In this document: positions 1 to 7,562 of the stretch, in pieces
How positions within the stretch are numbered: the stretch's first letter is position 1
Layout: every line of letters begins with the position of its first letter
NCBI RefSeq assembly: GCF_021246445.1
Contig: NZ_JAJQXW010000001.1
Location: 434,001 to 498,000 of the forward strand
DNA: 64,000 bases
Reading direction: 5' to 3'
Source of the DNA: Rhabdothermincola salaria
GTDB lineage: Bacteria; Actinomycetota; Acidimicrobiia; Acidimicrobiales; Acidimicrobilacustridaceae
Program-made: the position numbers and the translations under genes
The notes under the pieces: model-generated
Told to the model about the DNA's origin: nothing
The model's database searches: none
What the model saw: the letters and a program-made list of their open reading frames with translations, nothing else

Positions 1-822
1 GTGGCGGGCACCGAGGTCGCCGAGGTCAGCGTGTCCACCGTCGGCGCTTCCTGGGGCTCCGACATCACCAACGCCGCGGTGCGGGCCCTCTTCTTCTTCT
101 TCGCCGCCATCCTGATCTACCTGACGATCCGCCTCGAGTGGCGCATGGCGGTCGCCGCCCTGGTCGCGGTGGCCCACGACGTCCTCATCAGCGTGGGCGT
201 GTACTCGGTGTTCCAGTTCGACGTCACCCCCGGCACGGTGATCGCCTTCCTCACCATCCTCGGCTACTCGATCTACGACACGATCGTGGTGGACGACAAG
301 ATCAAGGAGAACGAGCGCCTCGTCGGTCTCAGCGGCCGGATGGACTACACCCAGATGGTCAGCCTCTCCATGAACCAGGTGCTGCTGCGCTCCATCAACA
401 CCACGATCACCTCGCTGCTGCCGGTCATCTCGCTGCTGGTGGTGGGTGGGGCGATCATGGGGGCTGTCACCCTCCAGGAGTTCGCGCTGGCGCTGTTCGT
501 CGGTCTCGCTGTCGGCGCCTACTCGTCGATCTTCGTGGCCGCCCCCGCGCTGGTGTGGCTCAAGGAGAAGGAACCGAAGAACCAGACCGTGCGCGAGCGG
601 CTGGCGGCGTCGGGTGGCGGGGTCTCCGGGGCCGACCCGGACGCTCGGGGCGTGGCCGCCGGCGTCCGCGGGGCCAAGGCCGTGTCCGCCGCCACGACCA
701 CCTCGACATCCTCCTCCTCGGCCGGCACGCCCTCCTCCTCCGCCGGCACCGGGCGTCCGAAGCCGCCGACGCCCAGCAGCGCCATCCCACCGCGGCCCCG
801 CAAGAAGACCAAGAAGCGCTGA
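1..822 (+). CDS. secF: Protein translocase subunit SecF, C-terminal part (left end cut by window)
   Basis: SecF is the membrane partner of SecD. SecDF uses the proton gradient to help Sec-exported proteins leave the translocon. The visible 273 residues hold several membrane segments and SecF-like stretches: AHDVLISVGVYSV near residue 58, then a helix ending in YSIYDTIVV with a charged KIKEN loop, then NTTITSLLPV. Full SecF is normally longer, and the periplasmic loop and first helix are missing because the gene starts left of the window, so the GTG at base 1 is probably internal. The last 80 residues form a Ser/Thr/Ala/Pro-rich cytoplasmic tail ending in RPRKKTKKR, common in actinobacterial SecF. 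secD presumably lies just upstream. Family call is firm; the true start is not visible. Confidence 0.93.
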   Translation: MAGTEVAEVSVSTVGASWGSDITNAAVRALFFFFAAILIYLTIRLEWRMAVAALVAVAHDVLISVGVYSVFQFDVTPGTVIAFLTILGYSIYDTIVVDDKIKENERLVGLSGRMDYTQMVSLSMNQVLLRSINTTITSLLPVISLLVVGGAIMGAVTLQEFALALFVGLAVGAYSSIFVAAPALVWLKEKEPKNQTVRERLAASGGGVSGADPDARGVAAGVRGAKAVSAATTTSTSSSSAGTPSSSAGTGRPKPPTPSSAIPPRPRKKTKKR

Positions 823-863
823 GCCAGCCGTCACCGCCGGGCCGGGCTCGTGGGGCCACGCGG

Positions 864-869
864 TACCGT
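864..869 (+). promoter_or_regulatory. -10 element (TACCGT) before the apt leader ORF
   Basis: TANNNT hexamer ending 6 nt before the ATG at 876. This is the spacing seen at many starts in this window and implies a leaderless transcript starting at or next to that ATG. Confidence 0.5.
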
Positions 870-875
870 GGGGGG

Positions 876-926
876 ATGATCGCGCCAGGTCGGCTTCGTC
901 GTCGGATCGGAAGCGACCGCCGGTGA
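876..926 (+). CDS. Arg-rich 16-residue upstream ORF, stop overlapping apt start
   Basis: ATG at 876 opens a 16-codon ORF (MIAPGRLRRRIGSDRR) whose TGA at 924-926 overlaps the GTG of apt at 923 (GTGA). A TANNNT -10 lies 6 nt upstream, so the ATG could be the first nucleotides of a leaderless mRNA. This could couple apt translation to reading of an arginine-rich leader peptide. Six of 16 residues are Arg. No family is recognised. It could also be a chance ORF, with apt starting at the ATG at 941; conservation of the ORF in relatives would decide. Confidence 0.35.
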   Translation: MIAPGRLRRRIGSDRR

Positions 927-1483
927 CCGACCCGGCGGCCATGGTCAGCGCGCTGGTGCGCGACATCCCCGACTGGCCGCGGCCCGGTGTGGTGTTCCGC
1001 GACATCACCCCGCTGTTGCACGACCCGGAGGCCTTCGGTGCCGTGGTCGACGCGCTCGTCGAGGTCGCCACCGTGCCCGGCCGGCCCGTCACCCGGGTGC
1101 TCGGCGTCGAGGCGCGTGGCTTCGTGTTCGGCGCACCGGTGGCCTACAAGCTCGGCGCCGGCTTCGTGCCCGTGCGCAAGGCCGGCAAGCTGCCCTGGGA
1201 GATCGAGCGTGAGGAGTACGTCCTCGAGTACGGGGTCGACCTCCTCGAGATCCACCGCGACGCCGTGCACCCCGGCGAGCAGGTCGTGATCGTCGATGAC
1301 GTCCTGGCCACCGGCGGCACGGCGGCCGCCACCATCCGCCTCGTCGAGAAGCTCGGCGGGGTGGTCGCGGGGCTGGCCTTCGTGATGGAGATCGAGGGGC
1401 TCGGTGGTCGCCAGGCCCTCGCCGGGCACGACATCGACGTGCTGGCCACCTTCCCGTCGGGCGCCGCTGGAGCGGAGGCCTAG
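923..1483 (+). CDS. apt: Adenine phosphoribosyltransferase
   Basis: Salvages adenine: adenine + PRPP gives AMP + PPi in the cytoplasm. The PRPP-binding signature VVIVDDVLATGGTAAA sits near residue 120, preceded by the purine PRTase segments VFRDITPLL and GVEARGFVFGAPVA. At 186 residues it has the usual Apt length. The GTG at 923 overlaps the stop of a small upstream ORF; an in-frame ATG at 941 is an alternative start. It lies between secF and rel, a secDF-apt-rel order common in actinobacteria that links purine salvage with (p)ppGpp metabolism. Confidence 0.95.
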   Translation: MTDPAAMVSALVRDIPDWPRPGVVFRDITPLLHDPEAFGAVVDALVEVATVPGRPVTRVLGVEARGFVFGAPVAYKLGAGFVPVRKAGKLPWEIEREEYVLEYGVDLLEIHRDAVHPGEQVVIVDDVLATGGTAAATIRLVEKLGGVVAGLAFVMEIEGLGGRQALAGHDIDVLATFPSGAAGAEA

Positions 1484-1488
1484 GGGCG

Positions 1489-3714
1489 ATGGCCACCGTG
1501 GACCGCGTGCTGCCGTGGCGTCGCCACAGCGCCCCGCCCATCGAGGAGCTGGCGCCGCTCATCTCCGCGTTCCGCACCAACCACCCCAAGGCGCCCATCG
1601 GCCTGATCACGCGGGCCTACGAGTACGGCAAGGACGCCCACGGCGAACAGACCCGCAAGAGCGGTGAGCCCTACATCACCCACCCGGTGGCGGTGGCCAA
1701 GATCTGCGCCGAGTTCGGTCTCGACGACGTCACCCTGGCCGCCGCCATCCTCCACGACGCCCTCGAGGACACCGGGGCCACCGTCGAGGACCTCGAGGCC
1801 AAGTTCGGGCCGGACGTGGTGCGCATCGTCGACGGCGTCACCAAGCTCGACCGCATCAAGTTCGACTCCAAGGAGGCCCAGCAGGCCGCCACGGTGCGCA
1901 AGATGCTGGTGGCCATGGCCAAGGACCTGCGGGTCCTGATCATCAAGCTGGCCGACCGCCTGCACAACATGCGCACCATCGCCGCCATGCCGGCCTGGAA
2001 GCAGGAGCGCACGGCCCAGGAGACCCTCGACATCTACGCCCCGCTGGCCCACCGCCTGGGCATGCAGGAGCTCAAGCAGCAGCTCGAGGACCTCTCGTTC
2101 GCCTCGCTGCACCCCAAGCGCTACGCCGAGATCGACCACATGGTGGCCACCCGCACCCCCGAGCGCGAGCTCTACCTGATGCAGGTGCTCGAGGACGTGA
2201 GCGGGCGGCTCCGGGAGCTGCGCATCACCGCCGAGGTCACCGGGCGCCCGAAGCACATGTGGAGCATCTACGAGAAGATGGTCGTGAAGGGGCGCGACTT
2301 CGACGACATCTTCGACCTGGTGGGCATCCGGGTCGTCGTCGAGACGGTGAAGGACTGCTACGCCGCGCTGGGCTCCATCCACGCCACGTGGAAGCCGGTG
2401 CAGGGGCGGTTCAAGGACTACATCGCCATGCCCAAGTTCAACCTCTACCAGTCGCTGCACACGACCGTGATCGGGCCTCAGGGCAAGCCCCTCGAGGTCC
2501 AGATCCGCACCCTCGAGATGCACCAGCGGGCCGAGTTCGGGGTGGCCGCGCACTGGAACTACAAGGACAACAACACCTCCACCGCCGACCTCACCTGGCT
2601 GAACCGCATCGTCGACTGGCAGTCCGAGACGTCGGATCCGGGCGAGTTCATGGCCAACCTGAAGACCGACCTCGAACAGGACGAGGTCTTCGTCTTCACG
2701 CCCAAGGGCAAGGTCATCACCCTGCCCAAGGGCGCCACCGCCGTCGACTTCGCCTACGCCATCCACACCGAGGTCGGTCACTCCTGCATCGGGGCCCGGG
2801 TCAACGGGCGGCTGATCCCGCTCGACTCCGAGCTCAACTCGGGCGACTCGGTGGAGATCTTCACGTCCAAGGTGCCCGGCGCCGGTCCCAGCCGCGACTG
2901 GCTGAAGTTCGTCGTCACCCATCGGGCGGCCAACAAGATCCGGGGTTGGTACTCCAAGGAGCGGCGCGACGACGCCATCGACGCCGGCACCGAGGACCTC
3001 ATCAAGGCCATGCGGCGCGAGGGCCTGCCGGTGCAGAAGATCCAGGCGTCCGACGCCCTCGACGAGGTCGCCGACCTGCTCAAGTACGTCGACCGCCAGT
3101 CGATGTACGCGGCCATCGGCGAGCACCACGTCTCGGCGGCGTCGGTGGCCGAACGGGTGCGACGTCACCTCCAGGACGTCGATCCCACCCGCGAGGAGCA
3201 ACTCCCCGTCACCGTGCGCGAGCCTCGCAAGCGGCGTCGCAACGGTGCGTCCAAGTCCGGGGTGCACGTCGAGGGCCTCGACGACGTCATGGTGCGCCTC
3301 TCCCGCTGCTGCACGCCGGTGCCGGGCGACGAGATCATGGGCTTCGTCACCCGGGGCCGAGGCGTGTCGGTCCACCGGGCCGATTGCGCCAACGCCGTGT
3401 CCCTCGCCGTGGGCCAGCGTGACCGCCTCATCGACGTCGAGTGGGACGACGCCACCAACTCGGTGTTCGTGGCCTCGCTCGAGGTCAAGGCGCTCGACCG
3501 CTCGAAGCTGCTGCGAGACGTCTCGGCGGCGCTGGCCGAGCACCACGTCAACATCGTGTCGTGCAACACCATCACCGGCACCGACCGCATCTCCAAGATG
3601 CGCTTCGACTTCGAGCTCGGCGACCCCTCCCACCTCGACTCGGTCATCTCGGCCATCAAGCGGATCGACGGCATCTACGACGCCTCCCGCGTGCTGCCCG
3701 GCAAGGGCGACTGA
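1489..3714 (+). CDS. rel: Bifunctional (p)ppGpp synthetase/hydrolase (Rel)
   Basis: Makes and degrades (p)ppGpp in the stringent response. Domains in order: HD hydrolase with HDALEDT near residues 89-95 inside YITHPVAVAKICAEFGL; the synthetase fold from about residue 245 (GRPKHMWSIYEKM, then YQSLHTTVIGPQGKPLEVQI); TGS near 400 (VFVFTPKGKVITLPKGAT); a conserved Cys-containing region near 610 (RCCTPVPGDEIMGFVT); and a C-terminal ACT domain (NIVSCNTIT). The hydrolase residues look intact, so it should be bifunctional rather than RelA-like. It starts at ATG 1489, just after apt, with a purine-rich ribosome site (GGAGG) at the end of apt. Length 741 is normal. Confidence 0.97.
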   Translation: MATVDRVLPWRRHSAPPIEELAPLISAFRTNHPKAPIGLITRAYEYGKDAHGEQTRKSGEPYITHPVAVAKICAEFGLDDVTLAAAILHDALEDTGATVEDLEAKFGPDVVRIVDGVTKLDRIKFDSKEAQQAATVRKMLVAMAKDLRVLIIKLADRLHNMRTIAAMPAWKQERTAQETLDIYAPLAHRLGMQELKQQLEDLSFASLHPKRYAEIDHMVATRTPERELYLMQVLEDVSGRLRELRITAEVTGRPKHMWSIYEKMVVKGRDFDDIFDLVGIRVVVETVKDCYAALGSIHATWKPVQGRFKDYIAMPKFNLYQSLHTTVIGPQGKPLEVQIRTLEMHQRAEFGVAAHWNYKDNNTSTADLTWLNRIVDWQSETSDPGEFMANLKTDLEQDEVFVFTPKGKVITLPKGATAVDFAYAIHTEVGHSCIGARVNGRLIPLDSELNSGDSVEIFTSKVPGAGPSRDWLKFVVTHRAANKIRGWYSKERRDDAIDAGTEDLIKAMRREGLPVQKIQASDALDEVADLLKYVDRQSMYAAIGEHHVSAASVAERVRRHLQDVDPTREEQLPVTVREPRKRRRNGASKSGVHVEGLDDVMVRLSRCCTPVPGDEIMGFVTRGRGVSVHRADCANAVSLAVGQRDRLIDVEWDDATNSVFVASLEVKALDRSKLLRDVSAALAEHHVNIVSCNTITGTDRISKMRFDFELGDPSHLDSVISAIKRIDGIYDASRVLPGKGD

Positions 3715-3786
3715 GCACCCAGCCCCGGCTCGGCGCCACCGGCACCGTCCTGGGCATCGTCTCGGCACATCGACCGCCGGTCTGGT

Positions 3787-3803
3787 GACCAGGGTCCCTG
3801 GTC
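3787..3803. terminator. Palindrome after rel, possible terminator
   Basis: Perfect 8-bp arms GACCAGGG / CCCTGGTC around a single T, 72 bases after the rel stop. There is no T-tract and the loop would be tight, so an operator is equally possible. Confidence 0.3.
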
Positions 3804-3882
3804 GTGCCGGGCCGCGTGGGGCAGGATCGACCTGTGGTCGGACGGGTCCGGCCCGTGGCGGGCCGCGGACGAGGAGGCAGCC

Positions 3883-4431
3883 GTGACGCCGACAGAGAAC
3901 GACCTCACCGAGCGGGAGGTCGCCGACCTCCTCGAGGCCATCGACGACGAGTACAAGGCCCGGGCCACCTACCGGCAGGTGATCGCCGACTTCGGTGAGG
4001 TCCGCCCGTTCATGAACATCGTCGACGCGGAACAGCGCCACATCGACGCACTGGTGGTCCTCTTCGAGCGCTACGGGCTGGCCGTCCCCGACGACCCATG
4101 GCCCGGGCAGGTGCCGCGCTACGAGTCACTCGCCGAGGCCTGCCGGGCGGGCGTGGAGGCCGAGGTGGACAACGCGGCGCTCTACGACCGGGTGCTGCAG
4201 GGGACGCATCGAGACGAGGTGCTCGAGGTGTACCGCAATCTGCAGCGGGCCTCCCAGGACAACCACCTGCCGGCGTTCCAACGGTGCTCCGAGGGTCGAG
4301 GCGCGGGCGGAGGCCCAGGTGGTCGGGGCCGGGGGCCTGGTAGGGGAGGTCGTGGCGGAGGCGGTCCGGGCCGGGGTGCTGGCGGCCGTGGTCACGGTCC
4401 CGGTGGCCCTGGCAACGCCGGCCGGAGCTGA
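3883..4431 (+). CDS. DUF2202 ferritin-like protein with doubtful Gly/Arg-rich C-terminus
   Basis: The first ~135 residues match the DUF2202 ferritin-like helical domain: DEYKARATYRQVIADFG near residue 26, then VDAEQRHIDALVVLFERYG near 47 with an ExxH metal-ligand pattern, a second helix pair, and NHLPAFQRC near 130. Such domains usually carry a di-metal site; the substrate is unknown. The GTG start at 3883 follows a GAGGAG site. The last ~45 residues of this frame are pure Gly/Arg/Pro, and their codon third positions are only about half G/C, while the +1 frame over the same bases has almost all G/C third positions. Coding therefore appears to change frame near 4297. Either a base is missing or gained here, or the domain ends early and a second small gene overlaps it. 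Confidence 0.75.
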   Translation: MTPTENDLTEREVADLLEAIDDEYKARATYRQVIADFGEVRPFMNIVDAEQRHIDALVVLFERYGLAVPDDPWPGQVPRYESLAEACRAGVEAEVDNAALYDRVLQGTHRDEVLEVYRNLQRASQDNHLPAFQRCSEGRGAGGGPGGRGRGPGRGGRGGGGPGRGAGGRGHGPGGPGNAGRS

Positions 4432-4492
4432 GGACCTCGTGCGGGTCGTCCCGCACCGGCACGCTTCCGGTCCCGGTGGGGGGCGACGGTGA
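4319..4492 (+). CDS. Possible small secreted or membrane peptide overlapping the DUF2202 gene
   Basis: In the +1 frame relative to the DUF2202 gene, GTG at 4319 opens 57 codons with nearly all G/C third positions, as expected for real coding here. The TGA at 4490-4492 overlaps the GTG start of the ZIP transporter at 4489. The peptide has a hydrophobic stretch (AGVLAAVVTVPVALATPAGA) like a signal sequence with an Ala-X-Ala end, followed by a short tail containing PHRH, a possible metal-binding motif. It may be an independent, translationally coupled peptide, or the true C-terminus of the DUF2202 protein after a frameshift. No homologue is recognised. Confidence 0.35.
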   Translation: MVGAGGLVGEVVAEAVRAGVLAAVVTVPVALATPAGAEDLVRVVPHRHASGPGGGRR

Positions 4493-5226
4493 GCACCCTC
4501 GCCTGGATCGTGGTGGCCGGGGTGGCCATGAGTTCGCTGGCCCTGGTCGGCGCGGTCACGTTGGTGTTGCCGCCGAGCACCCTCGATCGGATCCTGCTGC
4601 CGCTGGTGGGTCTGGCGGCCGGGTCCCTGCTGGGGGGCGCCTTCTTCCACATGCTCCCGGCGGCCGTCGACGCGCTCGGCAACGACCTGGCGGTCTATCT
4701 CTGGCTGGTGGGTGGCTTCGGGGTCTTCTTCGTCCTCGAGCAGTTCCTGCACTGGCACCACTGCCACCGCAGCGACCACACGGGGCACCAGCCGCTGGGC
4801 TACCTGATCCTGGTCGCCGACGGGCTCCACAACCTGATCGGTGGGCTGGCCGTGGGTGCGGCGTTCACCGTCGACATCAGCGTCGGCATCGTCGCCTGGC
4901 TGGCCGCCGCGGCCCACGAGGTGCCCCAGGAGCTCGGTGACTTCGGCGTGCTCGTCCACAGCGGCTGGCGCCGCAGCGCGGCACTGCTCTGGAACCTCGG
5001 GTCGGCCCTCACCTTCCTCCTCGGCGCCCTCCTCGCCTACGCCCTCGCCGGGAGGGTCGAGGTGGCATACCTCCTGCCGTTCGCCGCCGGGAACTTCGTC
5101 TACATCGCCGCCGCTGACCTGCTCCCCGAGCTGTCGTCGCATCCCCGCACCCGCGACAAGCTCGAGACCACGCTGGCCTTCGTGGCCGGCCTGAGCATCC
5201 TGCTGGCCGCCACCACCTTCGGGTAG
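4489..5226 (+). CDS. ZIP-family divalent metal transporter
   Basis: ZIP transporters move Zn2+ and related divalent metals into the cytoplasm. The protein has eight hydrophobic segments. The two signature helices are present: GLHNLIGGLAVGAAF near residue 109 (HN...G) and AAAHEVPQELGDFGVL near 142 (HExPxE), which together form the binuclear metal site. The His-rich cytoplasmic loop LHWHHCHRSDHTGHQ near 87 is typical of regulation or metal delivery. Its GTG overlaps the stop of a small upstream ORF (GTGA), and it follows a putative metal-binding ferritin-like protein, so a small metal-handling unit is likely. Metal specificity cannot be read from sequence. Confidence 0.9.
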   Translation: MSTLAWIVVAGVAMSSLALVGAVTLVLPPSTLDRILLPLVGLAAGSLLGGAFFHMLPAAVDALGNDLAVYLWLVGGFGVFFVLEQFLHWHHCHRSDHTGHQPLGYLILVADGLHNLIGGLAVGAAFTVDISVGIVAWLAAAAHEVPQELGDFGVLVHSGWRRSAALLWNLGSALTFLLGALLAYALAGRVEVAYLLPFAAGNFVYIAAADLLPELSSHPRTRDKLETTLAFVAGLSILLAATTFG

Positions 5227-5320
5227 GCGTCGGCCCGCCTGATGCCGTCCTTCGCCCCTACCGGAGCGGGCGCGGCCTGGGAAGCTCCACTCGAGAGAGT
5301 TCGCGTCGCGAGGAGGCGCC

Positions 5321-6156
5321 ATGTGGACCGACACGCTGTCGCAGGTCCAGGGATGGTTGGCCAACACCGGGTTCGTCGAAGACCTGGTCGTGGTCGACGG
5401 AGTGCTCGTGGCGCGCCCGTCGGGCCGGCGGTTCGACCCCACCCACGACGTTGTCGTGGTCGACACGCACCGCTTCGAGGGGCAGTCCGATCCGGACGAC
5501 GAGGCCATCCTGTTCGCCCTCGCCACAGTCGACGGTGCGCCGCTCGGGACGCTCACCCTGCCCTACGGCGCCGCGGCCTCACCCGAGGAGGAGGACGTCA
5601 CCGCCGCCCTGCACCAGGCGCCCCCGTCGGCCGCCGAGCTGCGGGCCCACTGCGAGCACGACCACGCGGCCGCCATCTTCCCCGACCGGGCCGCGGCCGA
5701 GCGTGCCGTCGACGACCTTCGACGCCTCGGGTTCGGCAGCGAGCACCTCGGTGTCGCGGTGCACGGCACCGACCTGGTCGTCTTCGAGCACGACCAGGAG
5801 GCCGACATGGAGAGCGACGCCACGATCGGCGCCGAGGTCGGGGTGCCCGTGGGCTCGTCGCCGGCGTCGCGCTCGCCGCCCTGGTCGTGCCCGGCATCGG
5901 TGTGCTGGGCGTCGGCGGGTTGCTCGGCGTGGGGGTGGCCTCCGCGGTCGGCGGCGCCATGCTCGGTGGCTATCTGGGCATCGCCGCCGCGTCCGAGGAG
6001 CGCGACGAGCACGAGGCGCTCGAGCACCTGCCGTTGCAGCCCGGCGAGGTCATCGTGGCGGTGTGCAGCCACGGTCGACGTGACGACGTCGAGGCGGCGT
6101 TCGAACGTCACGGCGGCCGGGTGATCGCCCGCGGGATGCCGGCCATCGGCAGCTGA
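5321..6156 (+). pseudogene. Frameshifted gene: stress-protein-like with glycine-zipper membrane segment
   Basis: From ATG 5321 (strong GAGGAGG site) one frame is well formed for about 175 residues: an N-terminal domain, then a short alpha/beta domain (AIFPDRAAAERAVDDLRRLG, as in YflT/GSP17M-like proteins). After about 5850 the sensible protein continues in another frame: LVAGVALAALVVPGIGVLG, a Gly-rich hydrophobic stretch, then PGEVIVAVCSHGRRDDVEAA to TGA 6156. One missing base in the run GTGGGCTC near 5850-5856 would rejoin them (VPVG to GLVAGVAL), giving about 278 residues. It is a sequencing error, a recent mutation or, less likely, programmed frameshifting. The family resembles 'general stress protein 17M'-type proteins with a membrane or glycine-zipper hairpin; exact role unknown. 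Confidence 0.7.
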
Positions 6157-6230
6157 GCAACCGAGCGTCGTCCGGGCACGGTCGCACGGGCTCCGGGCGA
6201 ACGGGTTCGTGGCGGTGCAGAGGGCGCCGG

Positions 6231-6236
6231 TAACCT
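6231..6236 (+). promoter_or_regulatory. -10 element (TAACCT), leaderless hisS
   Basis: TANNNT hexamer ending 8 nt before the GTG at 6245, with no Shine-Dalgarno between. It supports the 6245 start over the GTG at 6209, which lies upstream of this promoter. Confidence 0.55.
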
Positions 6237-6244
6237 CGGCCGCC

Positions 6245-7525
6245 GTGTCCGAACCGTCGTCCCGCCGTCCCGAGGCGTTCAAGGCCCCCGTCGGCACCCG
6301 CGACGTCCTCCCCCCGGAGTCCGGGCGGTGGCAGGCGCTGGTGGCCGCCTTCGCCCAGCACGTGGGCCGCGCCGGCTACGGGCTGGTGCAGAGCCCCATG
6401 TTCGAAGAGATCGGCGTGTTCTCCCGAGTGGGGGAGGGCACCGACGTCGTGCGCAAGGAGATGTACGACTTCCTCGACAAGGGCGACCGCCACCTGGCCT
6501 TGCGGCCCGAGGGCACCGCCTCGGTGGTGCGGGCCTTCGTGCAGCACCGGCCGGCCACCCCGTGGAAGGTCTGGTACGCCGCCCCGAGCTTCCGCTACGA
6601 ACGTCCCCAAGCCGGCCGGTACCGCCAGCACCACCAGCTCGGCGTGGAAGCGCTCGGCAGCGCCGACCCCGACCTCGACGTCGAGGTCATCGCTTTGCTG
6701 TGGGACTTCTACGCCTCGCTCGGGTTGCGCCAGGTGGAGCTGGTCCTCAACTCCATGGGCACCACCCAGGACCGCCGTCGCTACGTCGACGACCTGCGCA
6801 GCTGGTTGGTCGGGCGCATCGGTGAGCTCGACCCGGCCGACGCCGAGAAGGTCGAGGCCCACCCCATGCGGGTGCTCGACTCCAAGCGGCCGACCACCAT
6901 CGCGGCCATCGCTGACGCCCCCGCCATCACCGACCGCCTGAGCGACGACGCCGTCGCCCACTTCGACCGGGTGAAGGACGGGCTCACCGCGGTGGGCGTG
7001 CCGTTCCGGCTCGAACCACGTCTCGTGCGGGGCCTCGACTACTACACCCACACCACCTTCGAGTTCGTCAGCGGCGCCCTCGACGCGGCCCAGTCCACCA
7101 TCGGTGGCGGCGGTCGCTACGACGGCCTGGTCGAGAGCCTGGGCGGCCCTCCCACCGCGGGCATCGGGTTCGGATCGGGCATCGAACGGGTCCTGTTGAC
7201 CTGCGACGCCGAAGGCGTCTTCGCCGCCGGGCCGGCCCCGATCGACGTGTTCGTGGTCGACGCCGCCGGTGGCCGCCACGCCCGCGACCTCACCCTCGAG
7301 CTGCGGCGCGCCGGCCTGGCCGCCGATCGGGCCTTCGACGGCCGCTCGATGAAGTCGCAGATGAAGTCCGCTGATCGCAGCGGCGCCGTCCTGGTGGCCA
7401 TCGTCGGCGACGACGAGGCCGCCGCCGGCACGGTCACCGTGCGCCACATGGACGGCGACCGTTCGCAGACCAGCGTGGGCCGCGACGACCTCGTGGCCCA
7501 CGTGCGCGCCGCCGCCGGCCGCTGA
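6245..7525 (+). CDS. hisS: Histidyl-tRNA synthetase
   Basis: Charges tRNA-His with histidine. Class II synthetase core: GTRDVLPPES near residue 16 (N-terminal HisRS signature), motif 2 VWYAAPSFRYERPQAGRYR near 110, the histidine-specific block VRGLDYYTHTTFEFV near 260, motif 3 GGGRYDGLVESLGGP and GFGSGIERVLL, then a C-terminal anticodon-binding domain with MKSQMKSADRSGA. At 426 residues it has the usual length. The start was taken at GTG 6245 because a -10 hexamer lies 8 nt upstream; a GTG at 6209 is in frame but precedes it. It is followed 37 nt later by aspS, a frequent hisS-aspS pair. Confidence 0.97.
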   Translation: MSEPSSRRPEAFKAPVGTRDVLPPESGRWQALVAAFAQHVGRAGYGLVQSPMFEEIGVFSRVGEGTDVVRKEMYDFLDKGDRHLALRPEGTASVVRAFVQHRPATPWKVWYAAPSFRYERPQAGRYRQHHQLGVEALGSADPDLDVEVIALLWDFYASLGLRQVELVLNSMGTTQDRRRYVDDLRSWLVGRIGELDPADAEKVEAHPMRVLDSKRPTTIAAIADAPAITDRLSDDAVAHFDRVKDGLTAVGVPFRLEPRLVRGLDYYTHTTFEFVSGALDAAQSTIGGGGRYDGLVESLGGPPTAGIGFGSGIERVLLTCDAEGVFAAGPAPIDVFVVDAAGGRHARDLTLELRRAGLAADRAFDGRSMKSQMKSADRSGAVLVAIVGDDEAAAGTVTVRHMDGDRSQTSVGRDDLVAHVRAAAGR

Positions 7526-7562
7526 CCACCCGCCCCCAGCCGAACACCCGAGGACATCTCCC

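Noticed and set aside
1480-4041. Very long minus-strand ORF (over 800 codons) opposite rel
   Set aside because: Shadow of a high-GC gene; composition is His/Asp/Val/Gly-rich noise and the plus-strand product is unmistakable Rel.
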